Below are positions 8,392 through 17,324 of a stretch of 64,000 nucleotides of DNA, in pieces; within the stretch, counting starts at the first letter, position 1; each line of letters begins with the position of its first letter. Under the pieces are notes generated by a model. That model did not search any database. It saw nothing but the letters and a program-made list of their open reading frames with translations, and was not told where the DNA came from. The stretch covers positions 1-64,000 of the forward strand of contig JAOHSH010000004.1 in the NCBI GenBank assembly GCA_028122555.1, given 5' to 3'. The position numbers were made by a program, and so were the translations under genes. This stretch comes from Methylophilaceae bacterium. Lineage in GTDB: Bacteria > Pseudomonadota > Gammaproteobacteria > Burkholderiales > Methylophilaceae.

Positions 8392-9777
8392 TTATGCTTT
8401 TCGCCTTCTAAACCAAATTGCAAAACCAGCAATAAATAGAATTAAAGGAATAAAATATTGAAAGCTATGAAAAATAGTCCAGGCAAGAAAAACAGATTTA
8501 CTATCATTCGGAATAGTAACATTTACATCTTTAAGCAGCATTGGCTGAATTGTGATTAACTGATCATCTCCAGCCAACCAATTAATCATATTAATTCCAA
8601 GATCCAAGTTACCGCCAGAGGTTATAAAGCTATTTGATAGAAATGCAGCATTACCAATTACAATAACTCTTTGACCTTTTTCTTCAAATTTTCTAGTAAA
8701 AGCTATTCCTATATTAATTGGACCTTTCTTGTCTTTAGCTTTATCAAAAATTAATTTTTGTGACTCACCCTTATCTTCTCCAGCAAGCCAACCATTTCCA
8801 GCAACTTCTATTAACTTACTAACTTCCCAACCATTCTCAAATGTCCCTTTTGCAAATACTTCATGAGCTCCTGAATACAAAGTTCTCAACATAAAATTAT
8901 TTGTAATTGGGTGATCGCCATAGAAAGTCGCAAATGAAACATTTTCATTTGCTCCGAATTGTGAAGAAGAAGGGTCTACTACCTTACCCTTTGAAACTTT
9001 TAAACCTAAATATTCAGCAACATTTTCGAGACCTCTAAGATTATCATCATCCAATAACCAAAGTATATTTCCTCCACTCTGAAGATATCTAACAATTTTA
9101 TTAGACTCAACCTTACTAACGTTGACTTGAGGACTCGCAATTACTAATAAACCGCCCTCTTTTGGTACTTCCTTTACTACTGTCAAATCTGGATTTGAGA
9201 ATTTAAATCCTTTCTTTTCTAACTGCTTACCAAATTCACCTAAATCATTATTCTTAACACCTAGTAAATTTTTTTCTCCATGGCCATCTAGATACATAAT
9301 AGGTTGTTCATTTGTTCGAGTTAGTCTTACAAATAAATTTGTCAGATCCTGTTCTGCAAAAGGAGGGGAAATATGCTCTGTCCTTTTGTTATACTCCACA
9401 ATGACTTCACCATCAGACCTGATACCCATCTCTTGGGCTATTTTAGGCTCTTCAACAGGACTTATAAATTTTATACTTATGTCACTCTTTGTTCTTTGAT
9501 AGCGAGATATAAAATTTATGATTCCTTGTCTAAATGTATCTCCATTATTAACATCATCCTTTGTAGCAAAAACAGTTAATTTAATAGGGTTTGGCATGTT
9601 TTCTAGAACCTCAATGCTTCCCTGTGTAAGAGTGTTCCGATTTGCTTGTGTAACATCTTTTGTTAAAACAAATTGATTTGATAAATAGCCAAACAAAATT
9701 ACCATAATTGCGAATAGTAAAACAAAAAACCAATTTTGGATTAAAAGCTGTAATTTAAGTTTTGAGTTATCTTTCAT
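8392..9777 (-). CDS. GldG-like ABC-type auxiliary protein (DUF4350/Gld family)
   Basis: 461 residues with one membrane segment at each end (about 15-34 and 436-455) and a large periplasmic domain between. GldG-family features are visible: NTLTQGSIEVLENMPNPIKLTVFATKDD near the N-terminus, LDGHGEKNL, and a segment resembling a class I glutamine amidotransferase fold (GGNILWLLDDD) without an obvious catalytic triad. It is encoded between the ABC permease and DUF4340. GldG is known in Bacteroidetes gliding; the gammaproteobacterial relatives are of unknown role. Confidence 0.8.
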   Translation of the reverse strand: MKDNSKLKLQLLIQNWFFVLLFAIMVILFGYLSNQFVLTKDVTQANRNTLTQGSIEVLENMPNPIKLTVFATKDDVNNGDTFRQGIINFISRYQRTKSDISIKFISPVEEPKIAQEMGIRSDGEVIVEYNKRTEHISPPFAEQDLTNLFVRLTRTNEQPIMYLDGHGEKNLLGVKNNDLGEFGKQLEKKGFKFSNPDLTVVKEVPKEGGLLVIASPQVNVSKVESNKIVRYLQSGGNILWLLDDDNLRGLENVAEYLGLKVSKGKVVDPSSSQFGANENVSFATFYGDHPITNNFMLRTLYSGAHEVFAKGTFENGWEVSKLIEVAGNGWLAGEDKGESQKLIFDKAKDKKGPINIGIAFTRKFEEKGQRVIVIGNAAFLSNSFITSGGNLDLGINMINWLAGDDQLITIQPMLLKDVNVTIPNDSKSVFLAWTIFHSFQYFIPLILFIAGFAIWFRRRKA

Positions 9778-9782
9778 AAAAA

Positions 9783-10529
9783 TTAACCTCTCAGCCTATC
9801 TGAATCTAGACGTCTAATGGTTAAAACTAAGAAGGTTGTAATAAATAAAATAAAGTAAATAATATCCTTACTGTCTATTATTCCTCTGGAAAAAGATTGA
9901 AAATGCTTCATAAGAGAAATATAGCCAAACCAATGATTAGGTTGACTACCAAAAAACTTATCTAATCCCATTAATGCAAATAATGCAATGAAGCTTAATA
10001 TTGCTGCAACAATTGGCTGACTTGTCAAAGATGAGAAATAAATACCTAATGCAGAAAAGCTTGCTGCTAATAAAATCAGCCCCAAAGAATTAGAAAGCAA
10101 ATAACCAAAATCAATATCCGACCAAATATTTAAGGTAGAGAGCATTAAAAGAATATAAGCAACTAGAATACTTAAAAAAATTATTAGTCCTAAAAACTTT
10201 CCAACTACGATTTCAGTTAATGTAATAGGGGCACTAAATAAAAATGGTAAAGTTTGGCTTTTCCTCTCTCCACTAATTAATCCCATTGACAAAAGTGGGA
10301 CCGCAAAAAGCATAAGAAACGATGCAATACCATAAACTGTTTGCCCGACAAATATTGTAACTCCTACCCTTTCAGCAGGCCTAATTGAGCCAGACATCAC
10401 TTCAAAATAATTATTTACTCCTTGCAGATAAAAACTTCCAAAAGCTAACATTAATAAGGCCAATATTATCCAACCCATAGGAGAGGCAAATAAGCTCTTT
10501 AATTCTTTTCTAGCAACGTTTATTATCAT
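9783..10529 (-). CDS. ABC-2 type permease (GldF-like)
   Basis: 248-residue integral membrane protein with six hydrophobic segments (first at about 17-37, last at about 222-240). The RKSQTLPFLFSAPITLTEIVVGKF segment is typical of ABC-2/GldF permeases, where the cytoplasmic loop contacts the ATPase. It starts 2 bases after the ATPase stop and lies 5 bases upstream of the GldG-like gene. The substrate is unknown. Confidence 0.86.
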   Translation of the reverse strand: MIINVARKELKSLFASPMGWIILALLMLAFGSFYLQGVNNYFEVMSGSIRPAERVGVTIFVGQTVYGIASFLMLFAVPLLSMGLISGERKSQTLPFLFSAPITLTEIVVGKFLGLIIFLSILVAYILLMLSTLNIWSDIDFGYLLSNSLGLILLAASFSALGIYFSSLTSQPIVAAILSFIALFALMGLDKFFGSQPNHWFGYISLMKHFQSFSRGIIDSKDIIYFILFITTFLVLTIRRLDSDRLRG

Positions 10530-10531
10530 AA

Positions 10532-11491
10532 TTAAGTTTGTTTAACCTTATTTGGTTGATTATCTAAAGACTGGACTTGGGTTAATTGCATAAAAATATC
10601 TTCCAGGCTAGTAACGTGCGGAGCTATATGATATAGCCCCCAATTTTCTTTGGCTGCTAAATAAACGATTTCTTCTGCTGGTAAATATTTATTTTTAAAT
10701 TTTAATATGAACATTCCCTTTTCATCTTTTTCAACTTTTTCAATACCCTTAATAGTCTTAAGTTTAGTCAAGGTAGGTGGCTTTGAAAACCCAATTAATA
10801 GTTTATTACCAAGACGATGTTGTTTTAAATCTTCTATTGATCCGTGAAATACAAGATTTCCCTTATCAATAATCTGAACTCGATCGCAAACCATTTCAAC
10901 TTCTGGGAGAATATGAGTAGAAAGAATAACACTATGCCTTTTACCAATTTCCTTGATTAATTTTCTAATTTCTCTTATTTGAATTGGATCTAATCCAACT
11001 GTTGGCTCATCTAAAATAACAATTTCAGGATTATGGATAATAGCTTGGGCAATACCAACTCTTTGTTGATAGCCATTAGAAAGATTTTCAATTAAACGGT
11101 TGCTCATATGAGCTAGGCCACACTTGTATTTTGCAGCTTCCACAGCTTTATGAACAGAAGAAGATTTAACTTTATGAAAACGAGCAGCAATACTTAAAAA
11201 TTCATTGACAGTAAATTCTTTATATAAGGGCCTAATTTCAGGTAAATAGCCAATTAAAGCTTTTGCTTCTTTTGGATTTTCAATTATGTCAATACCACAA
11301 ATTTTTACACCACCTTGAGATGGTGCTAAATTTCCTGTAAGCATTCTCATGGTAGTTGATTTCCCAGCACCATTCGGACCAAGAAAGCCAAGAACCTCTC
11401 CTTTATTAAGGTGAAACGAGACATCTCTAACGGCAAAATTACTTCCAAATTGCCTTGATAAATCCATTGCATTTAATGTAGCTTCTGTCAT
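10532..11491 (-). CDS. ABC transporter ATPase (GldA-like)
   Basis: 319 residues. Walker A is GPNGAGKST (about residue 38), the signature is LSNGYQQRVGIAQAI, Walker B is IVILDEPTVGLDP, and the H-loop is STHILPEVE. The C-terminal domain of about 100 residues is as in GldA/NosF-type ATPases of ABC-2 exporters. It is first in a five-gene operon (ATPase, permease, GldG-like, DUF4340, mutM). The promoter should lie in the 171-base divergent gap before the TPR gene at 11663; I see no strong motif there. Confidence 0.9.
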   Translation of the reverse strand: MTEATLNAMDLSRQFGSNFAVRDVSFHLNKGEVLGFLGPNGAGKSTTMRMLTGNLAPSQGGVKICGIDIIENPKEAKALIGYLPEIRPLYKEFTVNEFLSIAARFHKVKSSSVHKAVEAAKYKCGLAHMSNRLIENLSNGYQQRVGIAQAIIHNPEIVILDEPTVGLDPIQIREIRKLIKEIGKRHSVILSTHILPEVEMVCDRVQIIDKGNLVFHGSIEDLKQHRLGNKLLIGFSKPPTLTKLKTIKGIEKVEKDEKGMFILKFKNKYLPAEEIVYLAAKENWGLYHIAPHVTSLEDIFMQLTQVQSLDNQPNKVKQT

Positions 11492-11662
11492 TTAGTTTTC
11501 CATTAAATTAAGAATGTATGAGTTTATATGAAAAAAAAAGTTTCGATAAATTAAATCAAACTGAATTATATTGAAATTTTAAAGTCATTAAAACTTATAT
11601 TAAGAAAAACATTTTTAGTTTAAACTTATCTTGCATTCAATAAACGATTAAAGTTAAAAAAT

Positions 11663-13390
11663 ATGACCAATATTACAGCCAAGAAAATTTTTATTTTTAT
11701 TTTATTTTGTATAAGCAACCTCGCGTTTGCCAATGATACAGTTAATTTAAATAAAGAAAATAAAATATTTAATGAAAATCACCCAGCACAAATAACAGAA
11801 ACAAATGCAGAATTTGTTTATAAATTTTTATTAGCCGAAATTGCTACCCAGAGAGGAGATTTAAATACAGCAGGTCATATCTATTTTGATCTAGCTAAGT
11901 TAACTAAGAGCATTTCATTAGCGGAACGGGCAACCAGAATTGCAGGCTCAGCTAGAAATGGAAGATTAGCTATGGATTCTGCAAATATTTGGCAAAAATT
12001 AGACAAAAAATCAATTGAACCAAAGAGAATTTTAGCTGAATTATTTATTACAAGTGGTAACCTAGCAAAAGCAAGGCCACTGATTAAAACACTCCTAGAA
12101 AAAGAAGAAAAAACTAGATCAGAAGGTTTTTTATATCTTAATAAAATTTTATCTCAAGTAGAAAATAAAAAAAATGCACTTAGATTTATTATTGATATTA
12201 CTAAGCCATATCTAAACATTCCTGAAGCTAGATTTGCAATCGCTCATGCAGCTTTTTCTGCAGGTAATAAAAAATTAGCTATCGAAGAATTAGATAAAAT
12301 TGAATCGATAAATCCCAAATGGGAAACTGCTGCTCTATTTAGAGGCTATATTATTGGTCAAGAATGGCCAGAAAAGGCACTGGCTTTTTATCAAACCTTC
12401 TTAAGAAGTAATCCAAAATCAAATGAAGTGAGGCTAGAATATGCAAAAGCTTTAACTAATTTAAAAAAATATGATGATGCAAAAAAACAATTTTTAAAGT
12501 TAGTAAATAGTTCCTTAGCTTCTTCAGAAATTAGCCTCACAGTTGCTTTACTGGCTATAGAATTAGGCGATAATATACTTGCTGAAAAATATTTTATGCA
12601 GAGTTTAAAGAGAGGTTATTCTAAACCTGCACAAATTCATATCTATTTAGCAGGTATTTATGATGATAGAGGTGATTTTGATGAAACTTTAAAATGGCTA
12701 AATAAAATAACTACAGTAAATAATGAATATTTTGTTGACTCTAAAATATTAATGGCTGAATACATCGCGAAATATGACTCAGTTGATTCTGCAATTGAAA
12801 TGCTAAACAAGCTAAAGAAAAAACGTCTCTCATCGAATGAAAAGCTAATTATTCTGAGAAACAAAGCATCTTTACTATTAACTGAAAATAGAAGTCAAGA
12901 TGCATATGATTTAATGAAGCTAGAGGAGGAAGAATTTAAAGATTCTCCTGAATTTAAGTTCGATTATGCGATGCTTTCAGAGAAGATGGGAAATACATTG
13001 CTAATGGAGCAACTTCTTTTAGAAGCCATCAAGCTTAAGCCAGATTATGCAACAGCATATAATGCTTTAGGATACTCATATGCCGATAGAAATATTAAGT
13101 TACCAGAGGCTAAACGATATATTGAAATTGCTCTATCATACGAACCAAATAACCATTATATTTTAGATAGTATGGGATGGATTCATTTTAAATTAGGTAA
13201 CATAGATATTGCTTCACAGTTTATAAAAAAAGCTTATGCAATAAATAAAGATCCAGAAATAGCAGCTCATTTAGGAGAGATTCTTTGGATTCAAGGGAAA
13301 AAAGAAGAGGCTAAAGAAATATGGAAGAATTCTCTTAATCGTCATCCTAGCAATACTGTTTTGATAGAAACTACTAATCGATTTAGATGA
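11663..13390 (+). CDS. Exported tetratricopeptide repeat protein
   Basis: 575 residues with a signal peptide (hydrophobic about 9-22, cleavage after AFA) followed by degenerate TPR helical pairs. The clearest repeats are near the C-terminus (YATAYNALGYSYADRNIKLPEA, HYILDSMGWIHFKLGNIDIA). A TPR protein stands in the same place before lolB-ispE-prs-rplY-pth-ychF in Pseudomonas aeruginosa, which supports orthology. It probably scaffolds an outer-membrane or periplasmic complex. The function is not known. Confidence 0.88.
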   Translation: MTNITAKKIFIFILFCISNLAFANDTVNLNKENKIFNENHPAQITETNAEFVYKFLLAEIATQRGDLNTAGHIYFDLAKLTKSISLAERATRIAGSARNGRLAMDSANIWQKLDKKSIEPKRILAELFITSGNLAKARPLIKTLLEKEEKTRSEGFLYLNKILSQVENKKNALRFIIDITKPYLNIPEARFAIAHAAFSAGNKKLAIEELDKIESINPKWETAALFRGYIIGQEWPEKALAFYQTFLRSNPKSNEVRLEYAKALTNLKKYDDAKKQFLKLVNSSLASSEISLTVALLAIELGDNILAEKYFMQSLKRGYSKPAQIHIYLAGIYDDRGDFDETLKWLNKITTVNNEYFVDSKILMAEYIAKYDSVDSAIEMLNKLKKKRLSSNEKLIILRNKASLLLTENRSQDAYDLMKLEEEEFKDSPEFKFDYAMLSEKMGNTLLMEQLLLEAIKLKPDYATAYNALGYSYADRNIKLPEAKRYIEIALSYEPNNHYILDSMGWIHFKLGNIDIASQFIKKAYAINKDPEIAAHLGEILWIQGKKEEAKEIWKNSLNRHPSNTVLIETTNRFR

Positions 13391-13400
13391 TATTAATTTT

Positions 13401-13964
13401 ATGAGAATAACTTTAGTTACTCTGATTTTTTTATTTCTTGCAGGTTGTTCGCTCCCCTACTTAAAAAAAGATACTGAAATTCTTTCTTACGATGAATACA
13501 AAAAGGCATTATTTTCAGAGAAAACTAACCAATTTAAGATCAATGGAAAATTATCCCTTTTTGTAAACAAAAAGGGTCAATCAGGTAAAATTTTATGGAA
13601 TTTTGAAAATGAAAAGGATACCATTGATATATTCAATCCCTTTAATAGTAAAATTGCAGAAATTATTTTATATGAGCCGGAAAAAAAAGTTGTTCTAAAT
13701 TTTACTAAAGACAACAATCAGGATTCAGAAGAATTAATCTCCAAAATTTTTGGTAAAAAAGATAATATCTTTTTTCTTAAAAAATTTATAATAAATCCAC
13801 CTCAACAACTATTAAAAAAAAATAATATTACTATAAAATATAAAAATTGGAATGTTCAATACCAAGGAAAGAAAATAATCAAAAACCGATTAGTACCAAA
13901 AATTATTGTATTTAAGAAAAATAATATTAGCTTGAAAATTTTTATCTCAGATTTGATGTTATGA
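13401..13964 (+). CDS. lolB: Outer-membrane lipoprotein LolB
   Basis: Accepts lipoproteins from periplasmic LolA and inserts them into the outer membrane. The 187 residues begin with a lipoprotein signal and lipobox LAGC (Cys16). The FKINGKLSLFVNKKGQSGKILW segment matches the conserved LolB core. Sequence beyond this is divergent and lysine-rich, so the position directly before ispE supports the call. The ATG lies 10 bases after the TPR gene and the stop overlaps ispE by 4 bases. Confidence 0.85.
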   Translation: MRITLVTLIFLFLAGCSLPYLKKDTEILSYDEYKKALFSEKTNQFKINGKLSLFVNKKGQSGKILWNFENEKDTIDIFNPFNSKIAEIILYEPEKKVVLNFTKDNNQDSEELISKIFGKKDNIFFLKKFIINPPQQLLKKNNITIKYKNWNVQYQGKKIIKNRLVPKIIVFKKNNISLKIFISDLML

Positions 13965-14854
13965 CAAAAACTCAAGATCTTTTAAATACTGGTTATATTA
14001 GATTTTCAGCACCAGCTAAATTAAACTTATTCCTTAAGGTTATTAACAAAAGAAAAGATGGATATCATAATATTCAAAGTATTTTCCAATTAATTGAATT
14101 ATCTGACGATATATTTATCCGAATTAGAAAAAAAGATACTCAGATAAATGTTGAAAATTCATCCCACCTTGTTAAACCTGAAAATGACCTTACTTTCAAG
14201 GCTGCGCAATCAATACTAAGAGATCGTCACCTTGGTGCTGATATTTTTGTAAAAAAGAATATTCCTATTGGAGCTGGTCTTGGAGGGGGAAGCTCTGACG
14301 CTGCAACAGTTTTAATGGCCATAAATAAACTTTGTAATTTTAATTTAAGTAAAACTGACCTTATTAAATCTAATTTGAAGTTAGGTGCAGATATTCCATT
14401 TTTCATCAATGGTCTAAATGCATGGGTAGAAGGAATTGGTGAAATTTTACATAACATTAAAATACCAAACTCCACTTATGTTGTTATGGTCCCCAATCTA
14501 AGTATTAATACAAAAACAATTTTTACTGGTTTTAAATTGACAAATTCATCAATTCCGTTGAAAATAGCGTCCTCTTATAATGCTGTCGAACATGATTTTG
14601 TAAAAAATGATCTTGAGGAAACAGTTATCGGAAAATATGTAAAAATGGCCAAGCTTTTAAAGTGGATGAGTTGTTTTGGGGATGCTAAAATGTCTGGAAC
14701 AGGGTCAAGTATTTTTATAAAAGCTAAAAATCTTAGTTTAGCAAAATCAATAAAAAGAAAAACGCCAAAAGATACTGATTGTTTTATAGTTAAGGGTTTA
14801 TCGGTTCACCCTTTTTTTTCAACCGATCAATTGGGGAGTCGCCAAGCTGGTTAA
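13961..14854 (+). CDS. ispE: 4-diphosphocytidyl-2-C-methyl-D-erythritol kinase IspE
   Basis: GHMP kinase of the MEP isoprenoid pathway. The 297 residues include APAKLNLFLKVINKRKDGYH, the ATP-binding PIGAGLGGGSSDAA and GADIPFF. The usual family C-terminus (VKG-x-x-x-HP) is reached at about residue 283, and the frame then runs about 14 residues further. The TAA at 14852-14854 lies inside tRNA-Gln, a 23-base overlap. The unusual tail looks like read-through of a lost earlier stop. Confidence 0.94.
   Translation: MTKTQDLLNTGYIRFSAPAKLNLFLKVINKRKDGYHNIQSIFQLIELSDDIFIRIRKKDTQINVENSSHLVKPENDLTFKAAQSILRDRHLGADIFVKKNIPIGAGLGGGSSDAATVLMAINKLCNFNLSKTDLIKSNLKLGADIPFFINGLNAWVEGIGEILHNIKIPNSTYVVMVPNLSINTKTIFTGFKLTNSSIPLKIASSYNAVEHDFVKNDLEETVIGKYVKMAKLLKWMSCFGDAKMSGTGSSIFIKAKNLSLAKSIKRKTPKDTDCFIVKGLSVHPFFSTDQLGSRQAG
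14792..14827 (+). terminator. Hairpin with T-run at the ispE 3' end, with a competing hairpin
   Basis: AAGGGT (14792-14797), a 10-base loop, ACCCTT (14808-14813) and eight T's (14812-14819) make an intrinsic-terminator shape, lying inside the ispE reading frame. A second stem, ATCGGTT (14800-14806) with AACCGAT (14821-14827), uses the loop of the first and traps its T-run, so the two cannot form together. Whether the first terminates or the second antiterminates into tRNA-Gln is inference. Confidence 0.5.
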
Positions 14855-14908
14855 GGCACATGGTTTTGATCCATGCATGCGAAGGTTCGAATCCTTCCTC
14901 CCCAGCCA
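14832..14908 (+). tRNA. tRNA-Gln (anticodon TTG)
   Basis: 77 bases with a paired acceptor stem (TGGGGAG with CTCCCCA), the anticodon loop TTTTGAT reading TTG between CATGG and CCATG, a T arm with GGTTCGAATCC, and an encoded CCA end. The sequence closely resembles E. coli tRNA-Gln. It sits between ispE and prs, the same location as in Pseudomonas. Its first 23 bases are also the end of the ispE reading frame. Confidence 0.96.
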
Positions 14909-14926
14909 ATATAAGGGGGTAAACTT

Positions 14927-15877
14927 GTGAACACTAAAAGTTTGATGGTTTTTTCAGGAAATGCCAACGAACAACTTGCAAAACAAGTAGCTAAACATCT
15001 GAACATTAAATTAGGGAAAGCTTCTGTTGGGAGTTTTAGTGACGGTGAAACTATGGTTGAGCTCCTTGAAAACGTTCGTGGTAAAGATGTTTTTATTCTG
15101 CAATCAATAAGCCATCCTGCCAATGATAATTTAATGGAGATTATGGTGATGGTTGATGCCTTAAGAAGGTCATCAGCTGCAAGAATTACTGCTGCCATAC
15201 CTTATTTAGGGTATTCAAGGCAAGACAGGCGACCACGTTCTGCAAGAGTAGCAATAACTGCTAAAGTTGTAGCAACCATGCTGACAAGTGTTGGTGTAGA
15301 TAGACTTTTAACGATGGATCTTCATTCAGACCAAATCCAAGGTTTTTTTGAAATACCAGTAGATAATATTTATGCTACGCCTGTTCTTTTAGAGGATCTT
15401 ATCAAACAAAAACACAAAGATATAGTAATCGTATCACCCGATGTTGGAGGTGTTGTTAGGGCTCGTGCTTGTGCAAAAATATTAGGCTCAGATTTAGCTA
15501 TTATTGACAAAAGAAGGCCAAAGCCAAATGTATCAGAAGTAATGAATATTATAGGTGATGTTCAAGGTAGAACTTGCATCATAATAGACGATATTGTTGA
15601 TACGGCAAATACACTTTGTGAGGCTGCTCTTGCTTTAAAAAAACGCGGAGCAAATAAAGTAGTGGCTTATGCGACGCACCCTATATTTTCTGGTGATGCA
15701 ATTAATTCAATCAATAACTCTGAGCTTGATGAAATTGTAATTACTGATACAATTACGCTTGATCAAAATGCACAAAATACTAAAAAAATCAGACAATTAT
15801 CGGTTGCCGAGTTATTAGCTGAAACTATAAGAAGAATTAGCCATGAGGATTCAGTTAGTTCGTTATTTATGGAATAA
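14927..15877 (+). CDS. prs: Ribose-phosphate pyrophosphokinase (PRPP synthetase)
   Basis: Makes PRPP from ribose 5-phosphate and ATP for nucleotide, NAD, His and Trp synthesis. The 316 residues fit the family. Visible motifs are SFSDGE, the PRPP synthase signature ([17 protein letters not shown]), and the PRPP-binding loop [13 protein letters not shown]. The start is GTG at 14927 with a GGGGG-type ribosome site upstream. It lies 18 bases after tRNA-Gln and may be co-transcribed with it. Confidence 0.96.
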   Translation: MNTKSLMVFSGNANEQLAKQVAKHLNIKLGKASVGSFSDGETMVELLENVRGKDVFILQSISHPANDNLMEIMVMVDALRRSSAARITAAIPYLGYSRQDRRPRSARVAITAKVVATMLTSVGVDRLLTMDLHSDQIQGFFEIPVDNIYATPVLLEDLIKQKHKDIVIVSPDVGGVVRARACAKILGSDLAIIDKRRPKPNVSEVMNIIGDVQGRTCIIIDDIVDTANTLCEAALALKKRGANKVVAYATHPIFSGDAINSINNSELDEIVITDTITLDQNAQNTKKIRQLSVAELLAETIRRISHEDSVSSLFME

Positions 15878-15911
15878 GATTTAATAAGCGAGTAAATATA
15901 TAATTAACTAA

Positions 15912-15936
15912 TAGGCCTGGTCGCGGGTCTATTTTT
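15912..15936 (+). terminator. Possible intrinsic terminator/attenuator between prs and rplY
   Basis: TAGGCC (15912-15917), an 8-base loop, and GGTCTA (15926-15931) form a six-pair stem with one G-U pair, followed by five T's. It lies 19 bases before the rplY ATG, so it could also act as a leader attenuator for the ribosomal protein gene. Stem strength is modest. Confidence 0.45.
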
Positions 15937-15954
15937 ATTTAGGAGTAATTACAA

Positions 15955-16692
15955 ATGAAAATCGAAATAAATGCAAAAACAAGAGATACGAAAGGTACGG
16001 GTGCGAGCCGCCGTCTTCGTCATGCAGGAAAGGTTCCAGGAGTTTTATATGGAGGAAATAATGATTCAACGAGTATTGAATTAGATAGTAAAGAGTTATT
16101 TATGCAATTCAAACATGAAGCTTTTCATGCTTCTATTCTTACTCTTAATTTAGATGGAAAAAAAGAACCTGTATTACTAAGAGATTTCCAGATGCACCCA
16201 GTAAGAAATAATATTCAACATATTGATCTTCAAAGGATTGATGAGAATAAAAAACTAAATGTAAAAATACCATTCCATTTCCTAAATGAGGAAATTGCTC
16301 CAGGAGTTAAATTAGAAGGCGGAATTGTGTCTCATATTATGATTGAAGTAGATATTGCTTGTCTTCCAAAAGATTTACCAACTTATATTGAAGTCGATTT
16401 AATTAATTTATCAATTGGAGATTCAATTCATTTATCAGACATAATAGTTCCTGAAGGAGTAGAATTAACTGGACTATCTGAAGAAAATGATCCAATTATT
16501 ACTTCTGTATCCAAACCTAAGGTTGTTGTAGAAGAAGTTATAACTCCTGAATTAGAAGAAGGCGAAGAAGGAGCTGAAGGCGAAGAAGGAGCTGAAGGCG
16601 AAGAAGGAGCTGAAGGAAAGGATGGAGAAGGTTCTGAAAATAAAGCGGATGAAAAAGCTTCTGATGACTCAAAAAAAGAGTCTAAAGAATAA
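15955..16692 (+). CDS. rplY: 50S ribosomal protein L25 (general stress protein CTC type)
   Basis: Binds 5S rRNA in the large subunit. The 245 residues are of the long CTC type: an L25 domain (TRDTKGTGASRRLRHAGKVPGVLYG, about 1-95) and a C-terminal beta domain (about 96-185). After about residue 190 comes a strongly acidic, low-complexity tail made of three perfect GEEGAE repeats and a Ser/Lys/Asp-rich end, an extension that many orthologues lack or vary. AGGAG lies 8 bases before the ATG. Confidence 0.95.
   Translation: MKIEINAKTRDTKGTGASRRLRHAGKVPGVLYGGNNDSTSIELDSKELFMQFKHEAFHASILTLNLDGKKEPVLLRDFQMHPVRNNIQHIDLQRIDENKKLNVKIPFHFLNEEIAPGVKLEGGIVSHIMIEVDIACLPKDLPTYIEVDLINLSIGDSIHLSDIIVPEGVELTGLSEENDPIITSVSKPKVVVEEVITPELEEGEEGAEGEEGAEGEEGAEGKDGEGSENKADEKASDDSKKESKE
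16561..16614 (+). repeat. Three perfect 18-bp tandem repeats in rplY
   Basis: The unit GGCGAAGAAGGAGCTGAA occurs at 16561-16578, 16579-16596 and 16597-16614 with no mismatch. It encodes Gly-Glu-Glu-Gly-Ala-Glu. Being in frame and identical at the DNA level, it is a likely slippage hotspot giving length variants of the L25 acidic tail. Confidence 0.95.
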
Positions 16693-16734
16693 TCTGTTCT
16701 TCAAAGAACCAATTGTGGAGTTAAATGGTTACTT

Positions 16735-17307
16735 ATGAGTGGAATAAGGTTATTTGTTGGTCTTGGGAATCCTGGCGATAACTATGAAAATACCCGTCAT
16801 AATTGTGGTTTTTGGTGGATAGATTTTATTGCTAAAAGTCATCGATTATCATTAAAGAATAGTTCGAAATTCTTTGGGTTATATGCTAAATACTCGGAAG
16901 AAAGTGACTATTTTTTTCTAAAGCCTAATACGTTTATGAATGATAGTGGTAAATCTGTTGCTGCTTTATCTAATTTCTTTAAAATCAAACCTGAGGAAAT
17001 ACTTATAATTCATGATGAACTTGACCTGTCGCCAGGGAATACTAAGTTAAAACTTGGAGGTGGACATGGTGGTCATAATGGATTAAAAAGTATTTCTAGT
17101 CTATTGCAAACAAATAATTTTTGGCGTTTAAGAATTGGTATTGGTCACCCAGGCGAAAAAAGTATAGTTAATAACTATGTTTTAAACAAACCAACAAAAT
17201 CAGAAAAACTAGCTATTGAAGAAACTATTCTAAATAGTTATAAAATTTTTTCATTATTAACAATTGGCGAATTTGAAAAAGCCATGCTAAACCTTCATTC
17301 AAAATAA
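16735..17307 (+). CDS. pth: Peptidyl-tRNA hydrolase
   Basis: Releases tRNA from prematurely dropped peptidyl-tRNAs. The 190 residues contain GLGNPGDNYENTRHNCGFWWID with the catalytic His, FLKPNTFMNDSG, and HDELDLSPGNTKLKLGGGHGGHNGLKS, all diagnostic of Pth. It follows rplY and precedes ychF as in other gammaproteobacteria. A further ATG at 16724 is out of frame. Confidence 0.96.
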   Translation: MSGIRLFVGLGNPGDNYENTRHNCGFWWIDFIAKSHRLSLKNSSKFFGLYAKYSEESDYFFLKPNTFMNDSGKSVAALSNFFKIKPEEILIIHDELDLSPGNTKLKLGGGHGGHNGLKSISSLLQTNNFWRLRIGIGHPGEKSIVNNYVLNKPTKSEKLAIEETILNSYKIFSLLTIGEFEKAMLNLHSK

Positions 17308-17324
17308 TAAAATAGGATCGTATT

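Noticed and set aside
14851-15198. Minus-strand open frame of 115 codons across tRNA-Gln and prs
   Set aside because: It overlaps a tRNA and a highly conserved gene and has no recognisable domain.
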